The notes beneath the pieces are model-generated. The model did not search any database. It saw only the letters and a list, made by a program, of their open reading frames with translations, and was not told the DNA's origin. A program made the translations under genes and the position numbers. DNA of 64,000 nucleotides, taken from Lachnospira pectinoschiza (lineage in GTDB: Bacteria > Bacillota > Clostridia > Lachnospirales > Lachnospiraceae). The stretch lies in NCBI RefSeq assembly GCF_020564355.1, contig NZ_JAJCRR010000003.1:310001-374000 (forward strand). Direction: 5' to 3'. Positions 44,022 through 53,182 of the stretch are shown here, piece after piece; the first letter of the stretch is position 1; every line of letters begins with the position of its first letter.

Positions 44022-45275
44022 ATGAAGAATAAAAAGACAAGAAGATTTAAGATAAGATATATCGTTTTTGGATTATTAGGTGTTATGGCTTTAGCGGCAC
44101 TTGTATTTATGCGTTTTGGAGGTTTTGGCACAGGAGAAAATGTGAATCCAAAAGAGTTTTTAGCTTATGCTGAACCCGTGGAAAATATAACCGTGCCTGA
44201 AAGTGCAAAAATAATTGCATTGGGAGAAGCTACTCATGGAAATGCAGAATTTCAGCAGTTGAAGCTGGAAGTGTTCAAGCAGCTGGTAAAAAAGAATGGT
44301 GTTAGGGCGTTTGCCCTTGAAGGTGACTACGGCGGTTGCGAGCAGGTAAACCGATATATACACGGCGGTGAGGGGACAGCACAGGAAGCAGCCGCAGCGA
44401 TTGGATTTTCCATTTATAGAACGGAAGAGATGGCAGAACTTATCTCCTATATGCGCCAGTACAATGAAAGTGCATTGGAAGGCGAAGACCTTCGCTTTTA
44501 CGGTTTTGATATGCAGAGGCTTTCTTACAGCATGAGGTTTTTGAAAGAATCCTGCAAAGAACTGGAAGTGGACACAACAAACTTGCAGAAACTTGTGGAA
44601 GGTGAAAACTGGAGCAGTGAATGCGATTTATCTACTCGAATTGAAACCCTTACACAAGTGAAGAAAGAATTGGAAAGCAAGAACGGTTCGGAAAATGCAA
44701 TTCACTTTGTAGATATTTTAATGCAGCATTCCGAGCTTCAAACTCTGACAAATGCTGATGGTGCTACATTAAGAGATCAATTTATGGCAGAAAATGTACA
44801 GTGGATTTTACAGCAGGAGCAGCGAAATGGGCATGAAAAAATCTTTGTGACAGGTCACAACAGCCATGTCGCAAAATGGGGCAGTTCTGACTCGATGGGT
44901 AAACTTCTTTCCAAGGACGCAGCAAACGGTTACTATGTCATTGGTACCGATTTTTATAAAACCCATTGCAATATGCCGACCCGTTCGCCTGAAAAGCGTA
45001 CAATTCAGGTGTTTTATTCCCATGACCCTTTAGCAAAGGCGGCAAAACTGGCGGGATTTGATATTTGTTGGTTGGATTTTACTAAAGTCCCGGAAAATTC
45101 TGAACTGGGTAGGCAGGCTTCTGAATACACCTATATGGGAACACTTGGAGAAAGCTACTCAATCATTATGCGACTTCTTCCTCCAAGTTATCGAATGTTT
45201 CAACCTCCTGCGGTGCTTTATGATAGTATGATATTTGTAACGGATGCGAACCCTACAAAAATATTAGAAGAATAA
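44022..45275 (+). CDS. Membrane-anchored erythromycin esterase family protein
   Basis: A 417-residue protein of the Ere/succinoglycan-synthesis family. One N-terminal membrane helix (about 12-32) places the enzyme domain outside. Family motifs are present: IIALGEATHGNAEFQQLKLE, FALEGDYGG, LRFYGFDMQ, RDQFMAENVQWIL and FVTGHNSHVAKWG. Ere enzymes hydrolyse the macrolide lactone ring, but many family members do not touch macrolides. The extracellular anchoring differs from cytoplasmic EreA/EreB, so resistance cannot be assumed. Confidence 0.82.
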   Translation: MKNKKTRRFKIRYIVFGLLGVMALAALVFMRFGGFGTGENVNPKEFLAYAEPVENITVPESAKIIALGEATHGNAEFQQLKLEVFKQLVKKNGVRAFALEGDYGGCEQVNRYIHGGEGTAQEAAAAIGFSIYRTEEMAELISYMRQYNESALEGEDLRFYGFDMQRLSYSMRFLKESCKELEVDTTNLQKLVEGENWSSECDLSTRIETLTQVKKELESKNGSENAIHFVDILMQHSELQTLTNADGATLRDQFMAENVQWILQQEQRNGHEKIFVTGHNSHVAKWGSSDSMGKLLSKDAANGYYVIGTDFYKTHCNMPTRSPEKRTIQVFYSHDPLAKAAKLAGFDICWLDFTKVPENSELGRQASEYTYMGTLGESYSIIMRLLPPSYRMFQPPAVLYDSMIFVTDANPTKILEE

Positions 45276-45337
45276 CGTATGCAAAACTTCAAGTTTATCA
45301 AATCATATAAAATAAAGAACAAATGGAGAACAACACA

Positions 45338-45811
45338 ATGAGCAAAGCAGTTATTTACTATTCATTAACAGGAAATACAAAAGAAGCCGCCAAAGAGATT
45401 GCAAGAAAACTGGGCGCAAAATTATTTGAGATCGATTTGGCAAAGCCGCTTCCGCGAAAACCGGCGGCGAAAATGCTTGTCGGCGGAATGCAGTCCACAT
45501 TTGGAAGAACACCGAAAATAAAAGGCGTTCCCGATAATATAGATTATTACGATGAAATTATATTGGGAACACCCATATGGGCGGGCTTACCGGCATCTCC
45601 GGTAAACACCTTTATTAAAAAGTACGGAGTGGCTGATAGAATAAATGCTGTCTTTACATTCAGCGGCGGCGGGGACAATGACAGATGTATTGCACAGTTG
45701 TCAAAGAAACTTAAAAATTTAAAAAGTGAAGTCGCCCTCGCAGACCGTCACAGTGATAAGGCAAAGGATAATAAGGAAAAGCTGGAGCAGTTTGTAAAGG
45801 ATATTAAGTGA
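45338..45811 (+). CDS. Flavodoxin
   Basis: A 157-residue flavodoxin-like FMN protein. ATG 45338 is favoured by GGAG nine bases upstream; 45323 lacks a site. The FMN phosphate loop is YYSLTGNTKEAA near residue 8, with the isoalloxazine loops at GTPIWAGLPASPV and FSGGGDNDR. It probably carries electrons or acts as a quinone or stress reductase. It lies 60 bp after the esterase-family gene. Confidence 0.88.
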   Translation: MSKAVIYYSLTGNTKEAAKEIARKLGAKLFEIDLAKPLPRKPAAKMLVGGMQSTFGRTPKIKGVPDNIDYYDEIILGTPIWAGLPASPVNTFIKKYGVADRINAVFTFSGGGDNDRCIAQLSKKLKNLKSEVALADRHSDKAKDNKEKLEQFVKDIK

Positions 45812-45937
45812 GCAGTCTTTCTGAATCAGGGGGATTTTTAAGGCAGTGTGTATTCCCGGATACGTGCTGTACATTCTGGTGTGTGTCTATGGAATAAACG
45901 GCGCACGGGTATTGTAAATGTAATAAAAGAAAAAAGG

Positions 45938-45977
45938 GCGGTACCGTATAGATAAAATGTCTATGCGGCACCGCTTT
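45938..45977 (+). terminator. Intrinsic terminator
   Basis: GCGGTACCGTATAGA pairs with TCTATGCGGCACCGC (one bulge), then TTTTG. Confidence 0.85.
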
Positions 45978-46075
45978 TGCTATACATAAAAAACATACAA
46001 CTATATGCACAATAGATATTGGACATTCCAAAAGAAAGATCATTATAATAAAAGTGTGAAATTTAAGTAAAAAGC

Positions 46076-46106
46076 TTGACTTAAAGTGAACTTTAACTAT
46101 TACACT
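46076..46106 (+). promoter_or_regulatory. MerR-type promoter/operator
   Basis: TTGACT (46076-46081), a 19-bp spacer and TACACT (46101-46106), with the perfect dyad TTAAAGTGAACTTTAA (46081-46096) in the overlong spacer. This is the hallmark of MerR-family control. No merR gene is nearby. It reads towards the metallophosphatase lipoprotein gene. Confidence 0.65.
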
Positions 46107-46112
46107 AAAAAG

Positions 46113-46228
46113 GCATTAAAAATGCCTGCGGAATAGGAGGAGTGTGAATAATCCTTATATTATAGATTATTCACACGGCGAATTGCTTCCGGACGAAAGC
46201 AATTCACCAGACAAAATTGTTCAGCGAA
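46113..46228. repeat. Hairpin array upstream of the lipoprotein gene
   Basis: Three stems in a row: GGCATT/AATGCC followed by CTGCGGAATAGGAGG; GTGTGAATAATC/GATTATTCACAC; and GAATTGCTT/AAGCAATTC with loop CCGGACGAA. The second is homologous to a hairpin at 55807-55839. The remainder of 45812-46238 holds a terminator and a MerR-type promoter and no gene. Confidence 0.7.
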
Positions 46229-46238
46229 GGAGTATGCT

Positions 46239-47453
46239 ATGAAAAAAACAAAAACACTGATTATCACAGCGGCGGCGGTTTCTATGTTTGCGCTGGCTGC
46301 GTGTACACAGACGGCAACGGAAGATAAAAATGTGCAGACGACACAGGCACAAATTGATGTACAAAAAGACAGGACTGTGAATTTAACACAGGATAATTCT
46401 TACCCGGAATCCTACAAAGAGGAAGTGTTAAAGACGATTCAGACCGTGCAGGACGATATTACGGGCGAAAGTGTTTCATACATTTTCATTACCGATTTGC
46501 ATTTTGACACGTCAGAAGATACGGAAACGGCGGCATTCCGCCAGCTCCATGCGATTGTGGATATTGCCAACAATACCGATGTGGATTTTGTCTGTGTCGG
46601 CGGGGATTTATACAACGGCAGAGATGCAGAAGAAAACGGAAAGCAGATAGCAATGAACAAGATTGAATCCATTTCCGAAGTGTTAGAGGCATGTGAAAAG
46701 CCGGTATTTATCTTAAAGGGCAACCACGATGACAACAGTTTTTCGGCGCAGGAAGACGGTAATCTGCTGTTTGATGCCGATTATATCATCAACCGTGAGG
46801 AATGGTATTCGGTTACGATGGAACATTTTCCTCAATATGCTGCAAAATATCAGAATGGGTATTATTATTATGACCTGCCGGGAAAGAATACGCGTGTTGT
46901 CTGCCTGAATATGAGTGACAGCGATGATACCGTAACCGACGGAAAGCAGGCGCAGATGGGAATGTATTTTTACGGTTATTCGGATGAACAGATTGACTGG
47001 CTGCTGAATACGGCAATGGCAAGACAGGACTGTAACTATCTGTTTATGTGCCATGATGCGTTTGATTATCCGCAGGGGTATGTGGCAGGCGATAACAGGG
47101 ATGTACTGCGTGAAATTTTAACGGCGGCATATACGCATACACCCTTTGAATCAGGTGCGTTTGAAAAAGATTTTTCGCACTGGAACGGAAATGTTGTGCT
47201 GTATAATTGCGGACATCTTCATATGGAACGTGCTATCCGGGACGAAGAAACAGGAGGACTGCCGATTTTAAATACACAGATATCCATGTATTCGGAAAAA
47301 AGCCAGACATGGATGCAGGATAAAGGATATTCGGCGGTCAGCGGACGTGTAAAGGATACGGCATCGGAAGCCCTGTTTAATGTTGTTATAAGCAACGGCG
47401 ATAAGATTCAGATTGTGCGGTTCGGTGCAGGCGAAGACCATGAACTACAGTAA
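46239..47453 (+). CDS. Metallophosphoesterase lipoprotein
   Basis: A 404-residue exported lipoprotein. The signal peptide ends in lipobox FALAAC, so Cys22 is lipidated. The calcineurin-like metal sites are in order: TDLHFD, GGDLYNGRD, LKGNHDDN, FMCHDAFDYP and NCGHLHME. It is a cell-surface phosphodiesterase or phosphatase with unknown substrate. It sits behind a MerR-type promoter and hairpin array and is followed by a terminator, so it is monocistronic. Confidence 0.88.
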   Translation: MKKTKTLIITAAAVSMFALAACTQTATEDKNVQTTQAQIDVQKDRTVNLTQDNSYPESYKEEVLKTIQTVQDDITGESVSYIFITDLHFDTSEDTETAAFRQLHAIVDIANNTDVDFVCVGGDLYNGRDAEENGKQIAMNKIESISEVLEACEKPVFILKGNHDDNSFSAQEDGNLLFDADYIINREEWYSVTMEHFPQYAAKYQNGYYYYDLPGKNTRVVCLNMSDSDDTVTDGKQAQMGMYFYGYSDEQIDWLLNTAMARQDCNYLFMCHDAFDYPQGYVAGDNRDVLREILTAAYTHTPFESGAFEKDFSHWNGNVVLYNCGHLHMERAIRDEETGGLPILNTQISMYSEKSQTWMQDKGYSAVSGRVKDTASEALFNVVISNGDKIQIVRFGAGEDHELQ

Positions 47454-47492
47454 AGCTATTAAGACTATCAAATCCTGCCAAACAGAATAAAA

Positions 47493-47541
47493 AACCGGCA
47501 GAGTTTTAATGTATCGGATACATTTGAAATTCTGCCGGGTT
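47493..47541 (+). terminator. Intrinsic terminator
   Basis: AACCGGCAGA pairs with TCTGCCGGGTT, with an inner AATGTATC/GATACATT stem, between convergent genes. Confidence 0.8.
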
Positions 47542-47582
47542 CAATTTATTAATTTATCAATTTTTAAAATGTGCAATAACGA

Positions 47583-48107
47583 TTAGAGTGTTTCCGGTTC
47601 CGGATAATCGACACCGAAAGTTTCAACCGTAACCGTCTTCATAACCTGAGGATTGCGTGGTCTGTCGCTCCAGTCCGTATCGGTTTCGGCAATCTTATTT
47701 AAGACGTCAACGCCTTCTGTGAGCATGCCGAATGCCGCATACTGTCCGTCTAAGTGCGGTGCGTTTTCATGCATAATGAAAAACTGTGAACCGGCAGAAT
47801 CAGGGTGCTGTGCACGCGCCATGGAAAGAACACCCTTTGTATGCTTTAAGTCATTCTGGAAACCGTTGATGTTAAATTCACCCTTGATAGAATATCCCGG
47901 ACCGCCCATGCCGGAACCTTCCGGGTCGCCGCCCTGAATCATGAAACCTGCAATAATTCTGTGGAAAATTAATCCGTCATAAAAGCCCTTCTTTACAAGG
48001 CTGATGAAGTTGTTGACAGTGTTTGGTGCAACTTCCGGATAAAGCTCGGCTTTCATAATATCGCCATTTTCCATTGTAAATGTAACAACTGGATTTTGAT
48101 TTGCCAT
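47583..48107 (-). CDS. Cyclophilin-type peptidyl-prolyl isomerase
   Basis: A 174-residue cytoplasmic cyclophilin. FHRIIAGFMIQGGDPEGSGM holds the catalytic Arg and Gln; MARAQHPDSAGSQFFIMHEN and LDGQYAAFGML are the other active-site segments. It catalyses cis-trans proline isomerisation. No signal peptide is present. Its start follows AAAGGAATT on the minus strand. Confidence 0.95.
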   Translation of the reverse strand: MANQNPVVTFTMENGDIMKAELYPEVAPNTVNNFISLVKKGFYDGLIFHRIIAGFMIQGGDPEGSGMGGPGYSIKGEFNINGFQNDLKHTKGVLSMARAQHPDSAGSQFFIMHENAPHLDGQYAAFGMLTEGVDVLNKIAETDTDWSDRPRNPQVMKTVTVETFGVDYPEPETL

Positions 48108-48301
48108 AATAATAATTCCTTTCTGAATATCAAGTATATTCGTTATTGTATCCAGTCATTGCATAAAAGTCAACGTAAATTTTTTGCAAATGTACTATAC
48201 AATGTATCAAAAAATGTGCTATAATACGACACAAAATGAAATAAGTGGAAAAAGGTATTTTGACACTCATATCAATATATAGAAAATGGAGAAAGAATAA
48301 A

Positions 48302-49306
48302 ATGAAGGAAAAAATTATTACATTTGGTGAAATTATGCTGCGTCTTTCACCGGAAAACAGTGAGCGTTTTACACAGTGTCATTCGTTTGAAGCCGTATAC
48401 GGCGGCGGAGAAGCCAACACAGCCGTTTCTTTATCCAACTTCGGTGTGGATGCGGCTTATGTAACCAAGCTTCCAAAACATGCAATCGGTCAGAGTGCAG
48501 TCAATGCATTGCGCCAGTACGGTGTGGACATCAGTAAGATTGTACGCGGCGGCGACCAGATTGGTATTTATTTTCTGGAAAAGAAGACCAGCCAGCGACC
48601 ATCAAACGTTATTTATAATAGAAGCGGTTCAGCGATTGCACTGGCAGAAGAAAGTGATTTTGACTGGGATGCCATTTTTGCAGATGCAACATGGTTCCAT
48701 TTTTCAGGAATCACACCGGCAATCAGCGATACACTGGCTAAGGTCTGCTTAACAGCCTGCAAAAAAGCAAAGGAAAAGGGAATGACCGTCAGCTGTGACT
48801 TAAATTACAGAAGCAAGCTCTGGAGCGGTGAAAAGGCAAACAAGGTTATGACGGAAATCTGCCAGTATGTAGATATCTGTATTGCCAATGAAGACGATGC
48901 GATTGGTATTTTCCAGCTTGAGCCGGTCGGAGAAGGCACAGAAAAGAACGAGTATATTGCAAAAGAACTCATGAAGCGTTTTCCGTTTAAAATGGTGGCA
49001 GCAGTTTGGCGTACAGAAACTTCTATCACAACCTTTAAGTTACAGTCTATGATTTATACAGACGGAAAGGCTTATTACAGCAAAGAATATTTCATGCACA
49101 TTTTAGATTATATCGGTGCGGGCGATGCGTTCTGTGCAGGTCTGATTTATGCCTGCTTACAGAAGTACGATGCTCAGAAAATGGTTGAATTTGCAAATGC
49201 AGCCAGCTGCTTAAAGCATACCGTAAGCGGTGATTTCAACCTTGTTACGGCAGATGAAGTCAGCCAGCTCGCATTTTCTGAAAGCGGAAATGAAGTACAG
49301 AGATAA
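48302..49306 (+). CDS. kdgK: PfkB-family sugar kinase, probable 2-dehydro-3-deoxygluconokinase
   Basis: A 334-residue ribokinase-fold enzyme starting at ATG 48302 after GGAGAAAG. The signatures are GEIMLRLSPE, YGGGEANTAVSLSNFG, CDLNYRSKLW and the catalytic GAGDAFCAGL. The opening GE(I/L)MLRLSP and the NYR-LW stretch are typical of KDG kinases, which phosphorylate 2-keto-3-deoxygluconate in uronate and pectin breakdown. No aldolase or uronate genes are adjacent, so the substrate is inferred. Confidence 0.82.
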   Translation: MKEKIITFGEIMLRLSPENSERFTQCHSFEAVYGGGEANTAVSLSNFGVDAAYVTKLPKHAIGQSAVNALRQYGVDISKIVRGGDQIGIYFLEKKTSQRPSNVIYNRSGSAIALAEESDFDWDAIFADATWFHFSGITPAISDTLAKVCLTACKKAKEKGMTVSCDLNYRSKLWSGEKANKVMTEICQYVDICIANEDDAIGIFQLEPVGEGTEKNEYIAKELMKRFPFKMVAAVWRTETSITTFKLQSMIYTDGKAYYSKEYFMHILDYIGAGDAFCAGLIYACLQKYDAQKMVEFANAASCLKHTVSGDFNLVTADEVSQLAFSESGNEVQR

Positions 49307-49313
49307 AAAAATT

Positions 49314-49928
49314 TTATAAACTGACATCAACGCTTGAAGCGTCAGCGGGTGCGCAGCCGGTATCAGCCGTAACCGCAACGTCAATGACACTGCCGGGCGT
49401 AGTCATATCAGAGGAAGATGAGGGATTGGATTCGTTGTCTTCCTCTGTTTGTTTTTTATACGGTGTTATGGCATTTGCGGCATCGGCGCGTTCCTCGGCT
49501 TTGCGGGCGCGTTTTTTCTTTTTAAGCTGTTTGGACGTCAAAGCGGCTTTTTTCTTTGCACCGCAGGATTCTTCAATCTGTTTTTTCTGACGGAGCAGCT
49601 GTTCCTTTTTTAAACGGCTGATTTTTAAAGTCCCTTTATTTTCAATCGCATCGGCAATTTTTTGGGCTTCGGCAATGGCTGTTTTTCCTGCATCTGAATT
49701 TTTCATGGCGTTGGCATCGGCGCGTGCGGCACGGATAATGCCGGCAACCTGTGCCGGGGATTTGGCATTTGCCATGCGGATCAGATACCCCTGTGCGGTC
49801 ATGTTCTTTTTAACGACAATTTTACCGGACTGCGTAGTTTTCTTTTTCGTTCTTGACTGTGATTTCGTTTGTGTTGTTGTAAGGCTGCCAAAGCTGCTGC
49901 CCAGTGAATTTATAAAAGCAGATGACAT
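49314..49928 (-). CDS. Hypothetical Ala/Lys-rich protein
   Basis: A 204-residue low-complexity, highly charged protein. The N-terminus is Ser/Thr/Lys-rich (SLTTTQTKSQSRTKKKTTQS). The middle (about 44-140) is predicted helical with many Ala, Lys and Arg (QVAGIIRAARADANAMKNSD, SKQLKKKKRARKAEERADAA), and the tail is acidic and disordered. I recognise no family. It converges with kdgK with 7 bp between stops. The RBS AAGGAGGACC supports it as a real gene. Confidence 0.6.
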   Translation of the reverse strand: MSSAFINSLGSSFGSLTTTQTKSQSRTKKKTTQSGKIVVKKNMTAQGYLIRMANAKSPAQVAGIIRAARADANAMKNSDAGKTAIAEAQKIADAIENKGTLKISRLKKEQLLRQKKQIEESCGAKKKAALTSKQLKKKKRARKAEERADAANAITPYKKQTEEDNESNPSSSSDMTTPGSVIDVAVTADTGCAPADASSVDVSL

Positions 49929-49976
49929 TTGCAGGTCCTCCTTATCTTTGATATTATAACGGTATAAGTTTGTGTT

Positions 49977-50020
49977 GGTTATTCACCCACCTATGAGCAA
50001 GCTCATGTGGGTGAATAACC
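49977..50020. repeat. Perfect long hairpin
   Basis: GGTTATTCACCCAC pairs perfectly with GTGGGTGAATAACC, enclosing ATGAGC-AA-GCTCAT. No T-run follows, so it is probably a member of the hairpin repeat family and not a terminator. Confidence 0.75.
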
Positions 50021-50105
50021 CTTTGACCCTGATATCATATATATATATTATGTGTATCGGCAAAAAATAAAAAAGATTGAGAAAATAAGAAAGTGGATAA
50101 AAAAT

Positions 50106-50966
50106 ATGCAGAAAAATGTGCGGGAAATCGCAGTCATCATGCAGGATAAAGAAAAAGAATATAAGATATGTGAAAAACTGCGCAGACAGCCGGAACTAAG
50201 GGACTTAAAAATTCTCTGCCGGGAGCAGCTGCAGTCCTTAGGACCGTCTGAAACATTTAATAAGCGGTTGAAACGGTTACAACCGTTGGCGGGGCGGGTG
50301 CTTTTAACAGACTTACAGGATACGGAACTGCCCGAAGTTGTAAAAAATATTCCGTCAATCGGTTACGGCTTTGATTACAGGGGTAGTGCAAAATATGTCG
50401 TGGAAAATACCGATTCAATCGACAAAATGTACTTGGAAACCGTTTATTGCAGATATTACAGATTTCCCCTTGAGATTGCAGAAACCGACAGGCTGATTTT
50501 ACGGGAAATGCAGCTTGCGGATTTAGACAGTCTGTACGAGGTCTATGATACACTGCGGGACTGTCCGTATATTGAACCGCTGTATGAAAGGGCTGAGGAA
50601 GAAGAATTTACAAGACAGTACATCAAAAATATGTACGGCTTTTTCGAGCATGGTTTGTGGCTGGTGATCCGTAAGGAAGATAATAAAGTCATCGGACGGG
50701 CGGGGATTGAAAACCGCGAAATTGACGGAGAATTACAAAAAGAACTGGGCTATCTTATCGGAAAGCCGTGGCAGGGCATGGGGTATGCCGCGGAAGCGTG
50801 CCTTGCAATTCTTGATTATGTAAAGGAGCGAGAGCTTTGCAGTCATTTATTTTTATGCTGTCATCAAAAAAATATTCCGTCAATCAGCCTCGCACAAAAA
50901 CTGGGATTTACAGTTTATGCGGAGGATATTGACGGAATAAATCTGTATGTTTGCAGTATCAATTAA
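50106..50966 (+). CDS. GNAT N-acetyltransferase with N-terminal extension
   Basis: A 286-residue protein from ATG 50106; a GTG at 50052 extends the frame but has no RBS, and the RBS for 50106 is weak too. The first about 120 residues resemble an HAD-like or receiver-like alpha/beta region (LRDLKILCREQLQSL, RVLLTDLQDTELPEVV) of unclear role. The C-terminal GNAT domain (about 130-286) has LILREMQLADLDSLYEVYDT, ELGYLIGKPWQGMGYAAEAC (acetyl-CoA loop) and NIPSISLAQKLGF. The acceptor is unknown; RimJ-like protein acetylation is possible. Confidence 0.78.
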   Translation: MQKNVREIAVIMQDKEKEYKICEKLRRQPELRDLKILCREQLQSLGPSETFNKRLKRLQPLAGRVLLTDLQDTELPEVVKNIPSIGYGFDYRGSAKYVVENTDSIDKMYLETVYCRYYRFPLEIAETDRLILREMQLADLDSLYEVYDTLRDCPYIEPLYERAEEEEFTRQYIKNMYGFFEHGLWLVIRKEDNKVIGRAGIENREIDGELQKELGYLIGKPWQGMGYAAEACLAILDYVKERELCSHLFLCCHQKNIPSISLAQKLGFTVYAEDIDGINLYVCSIN

Positions 50967-50997
50967 CGGAATGAATCGGTACTGCTGCAGTATCAAC

Positions 50998-51687
50998 TTA
51001 TAAGTCGAATGCGTAGCGGATAAAGGCGACAGCATTTTCTAAGTTCGGCGCGGTTACAACGATGCCGTAGCACGGATTATCCATGGTAAAGTCCGTTTCG
51101 GTCTTGATCTTGGTATCGGTTAAATCCAGTGCAATCGGAATTTTTGTACCGTCTTCTTTGGTATAGTAAATGATTTTACCGGCTAAGGTTTCCAGTTCCT
51201 TATCGGTTAAAACTTCTCTTAAATCCGTTAAAAACGGCTCTTTATCCGTAGAGAAGTAATCGATATAATCAGGACTTGCGATATAACCGTCAATCGAGCC
51301 GGTGGATGCCAGTGTGTAGATTTTCTGCTGGCTGGCGCTGACATCCTGGTCTAAAAGTTTTGGAATCAGGGAATAGTTGTAATCACATTCCACACGTTCC
51401 TTTTTGCCGTCAATGCCAAGATATCCGGTAAAACCGGTCGTAATGGCATCGGTTCCGGTATCGTAGCCGGTCATTTTACCGTCAATAATAACCATACTGA
51501 AAGCGGTTGTATAATTGTTACGCTGAAAAGAGATGACAAAGCTTACAACAGCAATGATTACAAGTACTGCCGCAAGCATAAAATATTTGTAATATTCCCA
51601 GATATAGTGAACTTTTTCGGAGAAAGTCAAATCTTTAAACGGAGTCATCTGTTCCTTTACAGGTTTCTTTTTAAAAAATGGCTTCAT
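50998..51687 (-). CDS. Membrane-anchored protein of unknown function
   Basis: A 229-residue protein with a cytoplasmic basic start (MKPFFKKKPVKEQM), one membrane helix (about 34-55) and an extracellular domain carrying MVIIDGKMTGYDTGTDAITT and FTMDNPCYGIVVTAPNLENA. I recall similar proteins beside yesL in Lachnospiraceae but no named function. It is divergent from the yesL-like gene at 51875, so the two may share control. Confidence 0.65.
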   Translation of the reverse strand: MKPFFKKKPVKEQMTPFKDLTFSEKVHYIWEYYKYFMLAAVLVIIAVVSFVISFQRNNYTTAFSMVIIDGKMTGYDTGTDAITTGFTGYLGIDGKKERVECDYNYSLIPKLLDQDVSASQQKIYTLASTGSIDGYIASPDYIDYFSTDKEPFLTDLREVLTDKELETLAGKIIYYTKEDGTKIPIALDLTDTKIKTETDFTMDNPCYGIVVTAPNLENAVAFIRYAFDL

Positions 51688-51874
51688 AGTACTCCTTTCT
51701 GCAAATGTTTACAGTTCCATTTTGAAAGACATTAGTCAGTGTAACATAAATTTGTATAAAAGGCACTTGCTTTTAGAAATATTTAATGAAAAAGTAAGAA
51801 AAATGCTTTGCTTTTTCGACAGTATCCATATATAATCATACATGTTATCAATACAGAGAGTGAAAGGTAGAAGA

Positions 51875-52510
51875 ATGGGCGTATTTGACATAAACGGTAA
51901 ATTTTTTAAGACACTCACCAAAGCCGGTGATTTTATTATTCTGACCCTGCTGGCGATGGTGTGCAGTATTCCGGTTATTACAATCGGTGCATCGCTGACG
52001 GCGGTGTTTTATGCGGCATTGAAAATGGCAAGGGATGAAGAAGGCTATGTCTGGAAGGAATTTTTTAAATCCTTTAAGCAGAATTTAAAGCAGAGTATTT
52101 TGATTGAACTGATTTTAGCAGCGTTTGCGGCAATCCTTCTGGTAGACATTAATGTCTGTGCAAAATGGGCAGCAGACGGCGGCGGTACGCTGGTACAGCT
52201 GCTGATGTTTGCGGCAATCGGTATTTTAATTGTGCTGGCAGCGGTTGTGCTGTATGTATTTCCGGTGCTTGCAAAGTTTGACAATACCGTATTTGCAACG
52301 ATAAAGAATGCACTGGTGCTTTGCATGCACCATCTGCCACAGACCATCAGCATGATGATTGCTACATATGGGCTGATTTATTTTACAACGCAGTATGTCG
52401 GTATTATGTTTATATCGATTCCGTTGATTTTTTATATTGATTCATTTATTTTTTCAAGAATTTTGCAGCAGTATGTGAAAAAAGATGAAGCGGATACAGA
52501 TGAGCTGTAA
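51875..52510 (+). CDS. YesL-family (DUF624) membrane protein
   Basis: A 211-residue protein with five or six helices. ATG 51875 (MGVFDINGKFFK) follows AAAGG. GDFIILTLLAMVCSIPVITI then GASLTAVFYAALKMARDEEG is the DUF624 signature. Family members cluster with carbohydrate ABC transporters and oligosaccharide use, with unknown mechanism. A strong terminator follows. Confidence 0.88.
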   Translation: MGVFDINGKFFKTLTKAGDFIILTLLAMVCSIPVITIGASLTAVFYAALKMARDEEGYVWKEFFKSFKQNLKQSILIELILAAFAAILLVDINVCAKWAADGGGTLVQLLMFAAIGILIVLAAVVLYVFPVLAKFDNTVFATIKNALVLCMHHLPQTISMMIATYGLIYFTTQYVGIMFISIPLIFYIDSFIFSRILQQYVKKDEADTDEL

Positions 52511-52555
52511 ATATAAAATGCAGTGAAAATGAAAGCAGTAAAAGACCAAAATAAA

Positions 52556-52596
52556 AAGTCCCGCAGGATTGGGTAGTATCCTGCGGGACTTTTTTT
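52556..52596 (+). terminator. Intrinsic terminator of the yesL-like gene
   Basis: AAGTCCCGCAGGAT pairs with ATCCTGCGGGACTT, then a run of seven T. Confidence 0.96.
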
Positions 52597-52741
52597 GGAA
52601 TAAAATATTCCGTCTATATCTGTACGGTTATGGGATACAGATAACGAAAATAATATACAAAAAGGGGATAATTACTCTGTCGAAACAGTCTGTAATTATC
52701 CCCGTTGATAATCGTAAAATATATTCTGTAAAAAAAATGTA

Positions 52742-53080
52742 CTATAATGCATCAACACCGCGCTCGCCGGTACGGATACGAACCGCATCGCAGACATCGT
52801 AGACAAAGATTTTACCATCGCCGTAAAGACCGGTATTAATTTCTTCAATAACTAAATCAATAATCTTTTCTGCGGTATCATCATCGACAATCGTTTCAAC
52901 CTTAACCTTCGGAAGCAGGTTACCGCCAAAATCAACACCGTTGTAAGCCTGTTTATGCCCTTTCTGGCTTCCGTATCCCATGATATTGGTAATCATCAGA
53001 CCGTGTGCATTACAGCTGTTTAAAATTGTCTTTAAATCGTCAAGACGCTCAGGTCTTATAATAATTTCAAGCTTTTTCAT
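52742..53080 (-). CDS. glnB: PII-family nitrogen regulator
   Basis: A 112-residue PII-like signal protein. The N-terminus KKLEIIIRPERLDDLKTILN, the C-loop TGLYGDGKIFVYDV and the R/RTGERG end are typical. The T-loop (GYGSQKGHKQAYNGVDFGG) lacks the usual uridylylated Tyr51, so control would be by ATP/ADP and 2-oxoglutarate binding only. PII proteins govern ammonium transporters and nitrogen enzymes. No amtB is adjacent, and glnN is far away, so partners are unknown. Confidence 0.88.
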   Translation of the reverse strand: MKKLEIIIRPERLDDLKTILNSCNAHGLMITNIMGYGSQKGHKQAYNGVDFGGNLLPKVKVETIVDDDTAEKIIDLVIEEINTGLYGDGKIFVYDVCDAVRIRTGERGVDAL

Positions 53081-53182
53081 TTCTAATCTCCATCTCTATG
53101 TGCTTATTTTATCTACAACAGCTGTATCTGTCAATGTGGTACAGACAGAAACGAAGAATGTAAATACAGCAATTGCCTGCAC

